Numbered from the stretch's first letter, positions 1 to 7,096 are shown. The stretch is DNA of 8,544 nt from JAKLIH01 sp964618955 (GCA_964618955.1 CAZUBO010000024.1:1-8544); one strand, 5' to 3'. The notes: generated from the letters alone by a model not told the origin. A program made the numbers and translations.

Positions 1-118
1 TATCTCTAAAGTTATCAAAGAGTCTGGCTGGGTTTAATGCAAAAATTACAATAGCTGATAATATTGCTAAGATTGCTATTACTATCATTAATTCTACGAG
101 GGTGAAAGATTTTTTCAT
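1..118 (-). CDS. Type IV pilin-like (pseudopilin) protein, N-terminal part, cut by window edge
   Basis: The 39 visible residues begin MKKSFTLVELMIVIAILAIL and continue through a hydrophobic helix to ALNPARLFDNF. This is the class III signal of type IV pilins and pseudopilins: a short positive leader, then FTLVE with the Glu at mature position 5, then the helix that anchors the subunit before assembly. The expected leader peptidase PilD would cut before Phe5. The residue before the cut is Ser rather than the usual Gly. ATG lies 1 nt after the TAG stop of the AMP phosphorylase gene, so it is probably co-transcribed with it. The C-terminal domain lies outside the window, so the exact role (pilus, secretion or DNA uptake) cannot be told. 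Confidence 0.85.
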   Translation of the reverse strand, partial: MKKSFTLVELMIVIAILAILSAIVIFALNPARLFDNFRD

Positions 119-119
119 A

Positions 120-1667
120 CTATTTATATACTTCTTTTAAATTATTTAAAGCTTCTTTTGCCATATTCAATCTCTGTTCACTTTCGCTATACATAGTAAA
201 CAATGTATCTCCCTTCAAATACTTTTCTCCGACATTCTTATTCAAATAAATACCAGATCCTTTTAATTTAGGAGTTCCTAACAAACTACATAATTCAACA
301 ATATTAGCATTGTTAATTGATTTAACAATTCCCTTGTCTTTAGCTTTAACTTCAAAAGAATATTTTCCAATTTCAATATCTTCCGAATCCAAATCGGGAT
401 TACCGCTTTGAGAAGATATTATAGAAGACATCTTTTGAAAAGCCAAACCATTCTTTAAATTAGTTCTTGCCATCTCAACCCCCTTCCCAGCTCTAGCTAT
501 ATTAGTCATCTCTAATAGTTGCCCAGCTAACTTCAAAGATTTGTTTTCCAAATCTAATGGTCTGTTTTCTTTTTGTTGCAAAACTCTCATTACGTCTCTC
601 ATCTCTAATGCCGGCCCAATACCTCGACCAATCGGACCAAAACTCTTACTAATCATTACTTTAGTTTTGATATCAAACTTCCTTGCTAAAAACATAAACA
701 ATTTTTCAATTTTTTTAGCCGTATGCATATCTGATATCTTTGCTCCCTTCGCTACTGGAATATCAATTACTAAATATTTAATTCCCATGGCTACTTTCTT
801 GGCCATAACACTAATTATCATTTTAGAATATGGTTCAATTCCCAAGGATCTAGTAATATTGATGATTATATCATCAGCTGGAGCTAACTTCAAAGCTCCA
901 CCCCAGACTAAACACGCCTTATTCTTAGCAACTATTTCTTTAATTTGTTCAGTCGTAAAATCAACCTTCATAATTGTTTCAACCGCATCAGCTGTTCCAG
1001 CTGGAGAAGTAATAGAACGTGACGAAGTTTTAGGAATACAAATTCCAAAACTAGATACAATTGGAATGATGATAGGTGTCATACGATTCCCTGGCAATCC
1101 ACCCGTAGAATGTTTATCAGCTACAATCTCCCCAAAATCAAAAGTATCTCCTAGCATTGCAATGGACTTAGTCATATAGTAGACTTCATCTAAATTAATA
1201 TTTTTTTCATTAAAACTTGGAGCAATAAAAAAGGTAATTTCTAATTCATTTAATCTATGATCTACAATATCTTTTACAACTTGATAAGTTTCATTGAAAT
1301 TCAAAACTCCTCCTTTTAATTTTTTGTAAATTGCTTTTATTGAAGATGCTCTAGTCGCAAAACTTAATTGCATCAATTCTTCATCTTTGATTTCATATTT
1401 TTCAAAAATATCCAAAAACAAACCAAATTCCCCTTCACCAACCAAGTCTTCCGTAATATCAGTATACAATTCAATTCCAACCCCATTTCAATTTAAAGTT
1501 AATTCATCTCCAGGCATAATCCCTAATCTCTCAGCATCAAATTTGTTTATCAAAATCACAAAAGCACTGCCAGTCCTGATGTTTATCTTTTTAACTTTCA
1601 AAAAGAAATGGTATTCATTCTTTTCTTCTAATTCTTCTTTTTTCAAAGGATATATTGGTGTTGCCAT
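120..1667 (-). CDS. deoA: AMP phosphorylase (archaeal/CPR type, thymidine phosphorylase superfamily)
   Basis: Predicted to split AMP with phosphate into adenine and ribose-1,5-bisphosphate in the cytoplasm, the entry step of the nucleoside/pentose-bisphosphate pathway of archaea and many CPR bacteria. The 515 residues match the roughly 500-residue AMP phosphorylase class rather than the shorter thymidine phosphorylases. It has the extra N-terminal domain (about residues 18-85, with RLGIMPGDEL), the phosphate loop KHSTGGLPGNR (185-195), and SSRSITSPAGTAD (215-227); PGN after the Gly pair and the TSSR motif are typical of AMP phosphorylases. The start is ATG at 1667, 6 nt after the PRPP synthetase stop. 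Residue 60 is encoded by TGA at 1488-1490; under the standard code the gene would lose its N-terminal domain and open at a TTG (1469). The stop is TAG. A general pyrimidine-nucleoside phosphorylase is less likely. Confidence 0.92.
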
Positions 1668-1673
1668 AAAATA

Positions 1674-2564
1674 TTACTTAATTATTTTTTTAATTCTTTC
1701 GCTAATTACTTCAACGCAATCAGCTTTCATAAATTCATTTAGAATTGTATTTGATGTTACAATTCTTTTTAATTTTCTTTGTTTTAATTTTGCTTCTACA
1801 TCCCCAATAAACAAGCCATGTGATAACACTACGCTTTCGCTTTTGACCTTCAAACTTTCCATCAAATCTAGTAGCTTAAAAATCGTACCACCACTAGCTG
1901 ATACATCGTCAACAATAACAACGTCTTTATTCAAAAAAACATTCTTGTTCTTAATATTGATTACTACTTCTCCAGTCTCAGTATCTCTTTTCTTTGGTAA
2001 AATCAAAGAATTAAAATTATTGAATTTGCAAAACTTTTCAACAAAAGCTTTTGATTCTGAATCAGGCCCAACTACTAGTGTATTCTTCTTATCAAAATCC
2101 AAAAATTCCTTTCCTAAATCCATAAACATTGATTCATTAAAAACTTTGATTTTAAAAATCTTAGAAATCTCTAGCCTATGTTCATGAGAATCTAGAGTTA
2201 TAAAATAATTCAAATTCTTTTCAATCATTTTCGCAACTACTATACTAGAAATAACTTCCCCTTTTAAGAATTCTTTGTCTTGTCTTTTGTATGGTAAATA
2301 AGTCATAACGCCTACAACCCTATCACACATTTCTTTTAATTTCTGACTCAAAAACAAAAAATTCAATAAATATTCATTAATGTTTTGATCTTGATTCAAA
2401 TCAATCATCAAAACTCCCCATTTAGCTTTTCTGATTCCAGGAATTCTAACTTTTAATTCTCCGTCAAAGAATTTTCGATATTCAACTTTTAAATATTCTC
2501 CAGATATTTTTTTACTTAATTTCTCTGCCAACGTATCTCCTACTACCAATATATCTTGTTTCAT
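1674..2564 (-). CDS. prs: Ribose-phosphate pyrophosphokinase (PRPP synthetase)
   Basis: Makes PRPP from ribose-5-phosphate and ATP, feeding nucleotide synthesis and base salvage in the cytoplasm. The 296 residues are slightly short for the family (about 310). Visible motifs in order are FFDGELKVRI (32-41), RQDKEF followed by GE (94-103), LDSHEH (124-129, the catalytic/Mg region) and the PRPP-binding loop VVIVDDVSASGGT (215-227), in the type I phosphoribosyltransferase fold. There is no in-frame TGA; its Trp codon at 49 is TGG. It has its own promoter at 2591-2619 and is followed after 6 nt by AMP phosphorylase. The pairing makes sense: one enzyme releases adenine from AMP, the other makes the PRPP needed to recapture bases. 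The Tyr-Lys-Arg-Gln version of the usual YARQD loop is a divergent feature common in distant bacterial and archaeal forms. Confidence 0.93.
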   Translation of the reverse strand: MKQDILVVGDTLAEKLSKKISGEYLKVEYRKFFDGELKVRIPGIRKAKWGVLMIDLNQDQNINEYLLNFLFLSQKLKEMCDRVVGVMTYLPYKRQDKEFLKGEVISSIVVAKMIEKNLNYFITLDSHEHRLEISKIFKIKVFNESMFMDLGKEFLDFDKKNTLVVGPDSESKAFVEKFCKFNNFNSLILPKKRDTETGEVVINIKNKNVFLNKDVVIVDDVSASGGTIFKLLDLMESLKVKSESVVLSHGLFIGDVEAKLKQRKLKRIVTSNTILNEFMKADCVEVISERIKKIIK

Positions 2565-2590
2565 AATATTTAATTTAAATAATTACTTTA

Positions 2591-2619
2591 ATTCTAACTG
2601 ATTTTTCAATAAAAGTCAA
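2591..2619 (-). promoter_or_regulatory. Sigma70-type promoter for prs-deoA-pilin
   Basis: On the minus strand the -35 box TTGACT (2614-2619) is separated by exactly 17 nt from the -10 box TAGAAT (2591-2596); each differs from consensus at one base. The ATG of prs lies about 27 nt below the -10 box, which gives a leader of about 20 nt. It sits in the 58-nt gap between the damaged protease gene and prs. Confidence 0.72.
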
Positions 2620-2622
2620 AAC

Positions 2623-3037
2623 CTATAATCTTTTCTTTAGGAATTTGGATTTGCTCTTTTCGGAAATCCAAAAATTATCAGCATAACTATACAAACAAGC
2701 TTTAGCCATATCTATCAATTCTTGATTTTTAAGATTCTCATTAAAAAAACCAATCTTTCTGAATTCTTTTGCTTTTTTGAGTGCTCAGGCCCAAGCATTT
2801 CTTTCCATTTCAGCTCGCAAATCTGCATCTTGATTATTCTTCTCAAAAGCTTTTATATAATTAGGATAATCTCAACAATGTCCTATTTCGTGTAACAAAC
2901 CCAATAAATCAGTTTCGTCTTGAATAACAAAACTATTAAGCTTTTTTGTAGATACATCTACTTGTCAATAATTTATTTACTATACCACTTGCAATTTTCT
3001 TGTATGTTTTAACTTCTCCTTGATTAATTTTTTTCAT
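2623..3037 (-). pseudogene. HExxH putative metalloprotease paralogue A, frameshifted and internally shortened
   Basis: Two frames together resemble the intact gene at 4317-4931. Frame one (ATG at 3037) reads MKKINQGEVKTYKKIASGIVNK and ends at TAA 2936-2938 after 33 codons. The second frame, open from 2976 to the TAG at 2623-2625, carries YWQVDVSTKK, then LLGLLHEIGHCWDYP, ERNAWAWALKKAKEF and ELIDMAKACLYSYADNFW. Against paralogue B the N-terminus shares M, K3, I4, E8, Y12, I15 and N21. About 55-60 residues between that and the conserved Trp are missing, and the join is out of frame by one base. No usable start codon precedes the second frame. TGA encodes Trp at 2965-2967, 2872-2874 and 2785-2787. 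The zinc-binding half looks intact and a good promoter remains, so the loss may be recent. An assembly error is the main alternative; a programmed +1 shift is possible but I see no signal for it. Confidence 0.68.
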
Positions 3038-3069
3038 AATTTAATATTTACAATCTTCTAGTTTTCTAA

Positions 3070-3098
3070 ACTATATCATAATTTTCAAAAATCAACAA
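3070..3098 (-). promoter_or_regulatory. Extended -10 promoter upstream of protease paralogue A
   Basis: On the minus strand TTGTTG (3093-3098) is followed after 17 nt by TATAGT (3070-3075), preceded by TGA as an extended -10 (TGn). The first ATG of the damaged paralogue is at 3037, about 33 nt below the -10 box. The promoter lies just downstream of the terminator of the preceding gene, so it starts a separate unit. Confidence 0.65.
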
Positions 3099-3111
3099 TA
3101 TCTCAAAACTA

Positions 3112-3140
3112 AAAATCCTAGCTACCCTAGCTAGGATTTT
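3112..3140 (-). terminator. Rho-independent terminator of the six-cysteine protein gene
   Basis: A perfect 13-bp inverted repeat, AAAATCCTAGCTA and its complement (3112-3124 and 3128-3140), encloses a 3-nt loop (GGG in the minus-strand RNA). On the minus strand the stem runs into TTTTT and then AGTTTT. It starts 15 nt after the TAA at 3156-3158. The A/U flanks would allow it to work in both directions, but no gene reaches it from the left. Confidence 0.85.
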
Positions 3141-3155
3141 ATATAGTTCCTTTGT

Positions 3156-3575
3156 TTAAAACATCGTACAGGCTTCATCAGTAATTGCCTTCTTACCTTC
3201 ATCATTACCAAATATCTGATTTATCAATTTTTCATCTAGATCAGCTTTGTTAAACAAACAATTTACTCCATGGCCGCTAACTTCCATTTGATAATGACAT
3301 TTATCATTTTCCATACCAAAAACCGTCATCAAAATCTTAGAACCATCATTCCCAGTCATTTCTAATTTAGCTTTGGTACAAGCTAAGAAATTATTAATAA
3401 AACAGCGTGGTTGTTTTTCGGTTTCACATTGTACAAATCCACCTTCTAAAGTAGTGACTGTAGTTGAAGGTATAGTTTTTTTAGCCTTCAACATTTTCGT
3501 TACCCCACTTCAAATCATATAAATACCATAAACTAAAACCAAAACAATAACCAAAATTTTTAATGTTTTTTGCAT
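3156..3575 (-). CDS. Small membrane-anchored or secreted six-cysteine protein, unknown function
   Basis: A 139-residue protein that I do not recognise. The N-terminus is MQKTLKILVIVLVLVYGIYM, a short basic start and one hydrophobic segment (about residues 5-22) that would act as a signal anchor or signal peptide; no lipobox Cys follows it. The rest is outside the membrane and holds six cysteines (50, 58, 66, 93, 106, 136), an even number that could form three disulfides. It also has KLEMTGNDGSKILMTVFGM and YQMEVSGHGVNCLFNKADL, and it ends in ACTMF. I chose the ATG at 3575 because reading TGA at 3510-3512 as Trp22 joins the hydrophobic start to the frame. Under the standard code the gene would open at Met28 and lose its anchor. 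It is followed by a strong terminator, so it is the last gene of its unit. Confidence 0.72.
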
Positions 3576-3594
3576 AATATTAAAATTAATTTTA

Positions 3595-3623
3595 AAATTA
3601 TTAATTTTTACTTTTTCTGTCGA
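3595..3623 (-). promoter_or_regulatory. Possible weak promoter for the six-cysteine protein gene
   Basis: On the minus strand TCGACA (3618-3623, one mismatch to TTGACA) is followed after 17 nt by TAATTT (3595-3600), a poor -10 box. The ATG at 3575 is 20 nt further down. The 62-nt gap is otherwise A/T-only sequence, including the 16-nt palindrome TTAAAATTAATTTTAA at 3580-3595. The gene may instead be read through from the upstream operon. Confidence 0.25.
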
Positions 3624-3637
3624 CCTTTTTAAAGAAT

Positions 3638-4309
3638 TTAAATATTTTTTCTAGGCTTTCATTTTTCTAATTCATTTATCGCTCCGTGAGCTATTCATCT
3701 AGCGCTTTTACTTTCAATTTTTAAAATCTCATAAGCAACTTTTAAAGCTTTTTTATTTAAATTTGTATTTCTCTTCCCAATCTGTCTCAAAGCTCAATTC
3801 ACTGCCTTTTTAACAAAATTCCGATCATCAAATGAATACTCCTTAATCAAATCAAAGTATTTTATTAACTCTTTGTCTTTTAATTCTCTCTTCTTAAACG
3901 ACAAACAAGCTATCAAAGTAAAAGCCGTTCGACGCACATATTCTTTTTTGCTTTTAGCATATTCAAAAATCTTCTTATCGACAAAAGGAGTCTTACATAA
4001 CAAATTCATACAAGCCCCATCACAAATACCCCAAGAATCAAAATCATTAACCCACTTATCCATTTGCTTTTCAGTAACTTTTTCTCATTCATCTACCATA
4101 GTCGCCAACATCTTGGCCTCATATATCTCTGTATTTCATAACTCAATTGCTAACTTGTGATTCTTAGGAATCTTTTTAGCAAACTTCCTTAAAAAAGTAA
4201 CTGTTATTCCTAACATATTTTTTCCTTGATTACCAAAAAATCGCTCACTCTCAATATTCTTAGAGCTAGCATTCTTCTTCAGTTCTTTTATAATTTCATC
4301 GCAAATCAT
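3638..4309 (-). CDS. AlkD-like DNA glycosylase (DNA alkylation repair, HEAT-repeat fold)
   Basis: A 223-residue member of the DNA alkylation repair family, which removes alkylated bases with a HEAT-like helical solenoid. Family marks in order: FFGNQGKNMLG near residues 24-34, IELWNTEIYEAKMLA (55-69), FDSWGICD (90-97), YVRRTAFTLIACLS (from 124) and VNWALRQIGKRN (from 170). In studied AlkD enzymes two Trp residues and an Asp line the active site with an Arg; the likely equivalents here are W93, D97, R126 or R127 and W172. Five Trp codons are TGA (residues 58, 75, 172, 205, 217), including W172. The start is ATG at 4309, 7 nt after the stop of the metalloprotease-like gene; the stop is TAA. It is the last gene of the four-gene operon that begins at 6324. 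Substrate range cannot be read from the sequence. Confidence 0.88.
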
Positions 4310-4316
4310 ATTTTAT

Positions 4317-4931
4317 TTATAATTCTTTATTTAAAAATTTTTTGTATTCATCGACTCCCAATCTGTGATTATGCCTTGCATAAGTATACATAGAACCTTT
4401 AGCTATATCCATCAATTTTTGTTTTGTAATGTTTTGGCTAATAAAATTCTGTCTTCTTAAAATTAAAAATTTCTTTAAAGCCCAAGCTCAAGCATTTCTT
4501 TCTTTCTCGACATCTTGTCTAACTTTGTATGCTAAGTCTTTTCCCTCCTCTCAAGATTCTTCTATCGTTTTGTGTTCCTTATGCATATCATAATCCCAAG
4601 CATGGCCAATTTCATGCAAACATATTAATAAATACAACTCACTTAAAATAACAGGAACCACGACTATCTTTTTCTTTTTATCAACAGTTCAACTATGTTT
4701 TAAAAATTCAAATTTATAGCGTTTAGGCAATAAAGTTTTTAAACTAAATTCTTTTTTATTTTCATTTATCAAAATAATATCTTTTCTCTCAATATCAGTT
4801 TTAGCACTAATCTTATCATCTAATTTTATTAAATAAGTCCCTTGATCTTCTATGCGATAAAACATCAAATTTTGTAACTCCTGATCTATCAACTCATATT
4901 TTTCTCTTTCCTTTGGCTTTATCTTCTCCAT
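4317..4931 (-). CDS. Putative zinc metalloprotease with HEIGH motif (paralogue B, intact)
   Basis: A 204-residue protein of no family I can name. The first 80 residues are charged and look like mixed alpha/beta. The core reads LICLHEIGHAWDYDMHKEH, an HExxH zinc motif at 106-110 with H106 and H110 as ligands and E107 as general base. About 35 residues on comes VEKERNAWAWALKK, where E142 or E144 could be the third ligand, as in gluzincins such as ImmA/IrrE with their E..A..FA helix. There is no signal peptide or membrane segment, so it is probably cytoplasmic. Trp residues 81, 127 and 148 are TGA, so the standard code would leave only an 80-residue stub without the active site. ATG lies 9 nt after the TIM-barrel gene stop and AlkD starts 7 nt after this stop. 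A damaged paralogue lies at 2623-3037. A regulatory protease role in DNA repair is possible but untested. Confidence 0.75.
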
Positions 4932-4940
4932 ATTAATGTA

Positions 4941-5597
4941 TTAAATTTTTAATATTTTTTCAATAAAACTTTTAATTTTTAATTGAGTATTGATTGTATC
5001 CATAACTTCTATAGCTAGAATATCTCCAAAAACAAATTTCGGAACCTCCTTCAAATATTCATAATCCTTTACCGTTTTAATATCATGCAAGTCCCCCCAT
5101 CCCTTCTTATATCCACTCAAATGATTGCATTTAAATAACTTCTGATCTTTAAATTTCAATACTTGAAAATAGTCTTTGGATTGTATTTCTTTAGCTCTTC
5201 AGAAGTGAGCTACATCAATACAAAACCCTCCAGTTTTTAAAAACAAAACTTCATTAAATTTAACTTCTGGATGAGTCTCTAGTAATATATTCTTAGTATA
5301 TTCTCCGTACTTATCTAAATCATTCAAACTTCTTCCATGAATATTAAAATATTTAGTTTTGAAATTCTTCTTAAAAAATTCAATTTCCGCCTTAGTAGTT
5401 TCATCATTAATATGTACTAATGGAATATATTTAATATTAGATTTTAATAAATTCTCAAACACATACTTATGATGTCTATGCGATAATGCTGACAAAAATA
5501 CACAACATTCAGTAATTTTAAACTTCTTCAACTCTTTAAACTTTCGTTCAAAAGTCATATAATCATATCCTGTTAAACTTACATATACTTTTTTCAT
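4941..5597 (-). CDS. Putative TIM-barrel protein (sugar phosphate isomerase/AP endonuclease 2-like)
   Basis: A 218-residue cytoplasmic protein. I recognise only its likely fold. His, Asp and Glu residues come after short hydrophobic strands at regular steps: LVHIND (61-65), FNIHGRS (84-90), LLETH (105-109), FCIDVAHFW (125-133), CNHLSGY (157-163), GDLHDIK (168-174) and AIEVMD. This pattern resembles the xylose-isomerase-like TIM barrel family, which includes sugar-phosphate isomerases and endonuclease IV, and which uses His/Asp/Glu to hold metal ions. W133 is TGA (5199-5201), right beside the putative ligand H131; the standard code cuts the protein in two there. ATG at 5597 is only 1 nt after the nuclease stop, which points to translational coupling. 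Between a nuclease and an AlkD-like gene an endonuclease IV-like role would fit, but the length is short (endonuclease IV is about 280) and the activity is unproven. Confidence 0.6.
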
Positions 5598-5598
5598 A

Positions 5599-6324
5599 TT
5601 ATATTCCTTTAATTTTTTTCTGATAATTACAAAAATCACAATCACTAGTATAACTAGGGATTGTATCACTATCTAAGCATTTCTTAATTTCAATTAATTT
5701 CTTTTCAACTCATGAATCGTCCCCTGTATAATCTAGTAATTCAACATTGAATTCCAACTTCCCATCAAAAGCTTCTAGATCCTTTCTACCATTAGCATAT
5801 ACAAAATATCCAGTATTGGATACTTTGTATCCATTCTGTCTTAATAGTCATTGATATACCTCCATCTGCCTCTTGTATGCCTGACGATACTCAGCATCTA
5901 ACGTTGGCGCTACTTCAGTACTCGTCGCCTTGTAGTCTACTACTATTAATTCTCCATCTTCATTAATTCAAATATCATCAACTGCTCCAAAGACCAAAAA
6001 ATTAGTTGGTTGATGTAATGCCTGAACTCCAACAAAATTTTCTCGTCACTCCCCCATCTTTTCATCTCTAAAAGGAACAGCTTTTAAGCCATAATGTTCC
6101 ATCAACGGATGAATCTTTTGCTTAGCCCGATATACATCAAATTCTTTCTTCAACAAACAGTCTACCGCACTATTCAAAGTAAAAGGAAAACCCGGAGGTT
6201 GAGAAATTCCCAACTTCCGATCTAAATAGAAACAACGAGGGCATTGTATAAAATTCTCAATCTTAGTACGCGATAATTTAAAAGGTTCAACATTCTGACT
6301 ATCATAGGTTTTGCTTTTGAACAT
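5599..6324 (-). CDS. PD-(D/E)XK nuclease, Cas4/RecB-like, with two CxxC pairs
   Basis: A 241-residue nuclease of the RecB/Cas4-like PD-(D/E)XK superfamily. An N-terminal KLSRTKIENFIQCPRCFYL holds C28 and C31. The catalytic core is FGAVDDIW (D116), then GELIVVDYKATS (D130 and K132), followed by RQMEVYQWLL, which carries the family's Q...Y motif. The end has DCDFC with C229 and C232. Four cysteines flanking the core are how Cas4 and AddB bind an iron-sulphur cluster, so one is likely here; in Cas4 the split is usually one plus three rather than two plus two. Four Trp codons are TGA (93, 119, 159, 205), so a standard-code caller keeps only the first 92 residues and loses the active site. It has its own promoter and heads a four-gene operon. 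No cas genes or repeats are nearby, so a repair or recombination role is likelier than CRISPR adaptation. Confidence 0.85.
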
Positions 6325-6348
6325 ATTTGAATTTTAATATATGAATTA

Positions 6349-6377
6349 AGTATATCAAAAATTAAAATTTTATACAA
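6349..6377 (-). promoter_or_regulatory. Extended -10 promoter of the nuclease-TIM-protease-AlkD operon
   Basis: On the minus strand TTGTAT (6372-6377) is followed after 17 nt by TATACT (6349-6354) with TGA directly before it (extended -10, TGn). The ATG of the nuclease at 6324 lies 25 nt below the -10 box, the same distance as in the helicase promoter. The -35 box begins only 4 nt after the stop of the exonuclease gene. Confidence 0.72.
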
Positions 6378-6380
6378 ATA

Positions 6381-7076
6381 CTATTTCCCTCTCATGAATC
6401 GATGTCAATAGTCATACAATTCTTTAGTAGCCACTAAATCTCGCGTATTATATTTTGCAATAGTTAAATACTCTCTAGAATTAAACAATTCTTTAACATC
6501 ATCTCCCTTAACTCCTTCAATCTTTGGACTAGTAATTCCCAATAATCGGCATCACAAATGTAATCCTCCAGTCTTTTTAACTGATCCGTAGAAAGATAAT
6601 TGATCAAATAAATCAACATGTTTAGTTCCAAACTTCTGACTATCAATATATCGATTCCCCATCAAGTCTTTCGTAACTTCTATTTGCCACTTAGCTGATC
6701 GAGCAATAATATATGGAATATCAAAAGATCTACCATTAAAAGTAATAATCTCGTCATAGTTCTGAACTCCTTGCCAAAAGCTTTCTAACATCTCTGCTTC
6801 CATCATTGGTTTGAATTTAAAATTCCCTTCTTTAGTTTCTTCCGCCTTTACTTCGGGAGATTGGTAATATACCACCCCCTGCTCTTTGTCATAATCCATA
6901 ACTCCAATAGCTACAATCTGACCAGTCAAAGGCGAGAATACTAAACTCTCTTTAACTTCATTCAAAGCTTCTAAATCATCCTTATCAATATATTTTGTTA
7001 AAATGTGCTTAGTAACTTCATCCATCTCATCAAAATTCTCTCCAACTGTCTCAATATCAATAATTAATTTAGACAT
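6381..7076 (-). CDS. Predicted 3'-5' exonuclease related to the PolB exonuclease domain (DnaQ-like fold)
   Basis: A 231-residue stand-alone DEDD-type exonuclease. Exo I is LIIDIET with D7 and E9; Exo II is IITFNGRSFDIPYII with D119; Exo III is YNTRDLVATKELYDYW with Y209 and D213, the YxxxD pattern. These four acidic residues would hold two metal ions for 3'-5' degradation of DNA. The FNGRSFDIP motif is the mark of the PolB-related exonuclease group. Two Trp codons are TGA: W175 in HLWCRLLGI and W224 in YDYWHRF. The standard code would stop at residue 174 and lose Exo III. ATG lies 20 nt after the helicase stop with no clear promoter between, so both are likely one transcript. The stop is TAG at 6381-6383. 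A proofreading or end-trimming role is inferred. Confidence 0.85.
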
Positions 7077-7096
7077 ATTTTAATTTTAAAAAATTA

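Noticed and set aside
541..1179. Plus-strand reading frame of 212 codons
   Set aside because: It lies wholly opposite AMP phosphorylase, shows no recognisable domain, and all supported genes are on the minus strand.
1387..2187. Plus-strand reading frame of 266 codons
   Set aside because: It is antisense to PRPP synthetase and AMP phosphorylase and its Ser/Phe/Leu-rich product is typical of an AT-rich shadow frame.
2936..2980. Programmed frameshift in protease paralogue A at the AAAAAAG run
   Set aside because: The run is not in the phase needed for -1 slippage and a +1 shift is required; the large missing segment compared with copy B favours gene decay or a sequence error.
3580..3595. Palindrome TTAAAATTAATTTTAA as terminator or operator
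   Set aside because: It is A/T only, lies close to the start of the next gene, and such palindromes arise easily in this composition; left as a comment only.
3873..4160. Plus-strand reading frame of 95 codons
   Set aside because: It is antisense to the conserved core of the AlkD-like gene.
4941..5669. Two separate small genes (4941-5159 and 5199-5669)
   Set aside because: They are one gene split by a TGA Trp codon at 5199-5201. The upstream extension to 5669 runs over the end of the nuclease gene; the ATG at 5597, 1 nt after its stop, fits better.
5599..6324. CRISPR-associated Cas4
   Set aside because: No repeats, cas1 or cas2 are in the window; the family is wider than Cas4.
6464..6646. 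Minus-strand reading frame of 60 codons
   Set aside because: It overlaps the exonuclease gene in another frame and has no support of its own.
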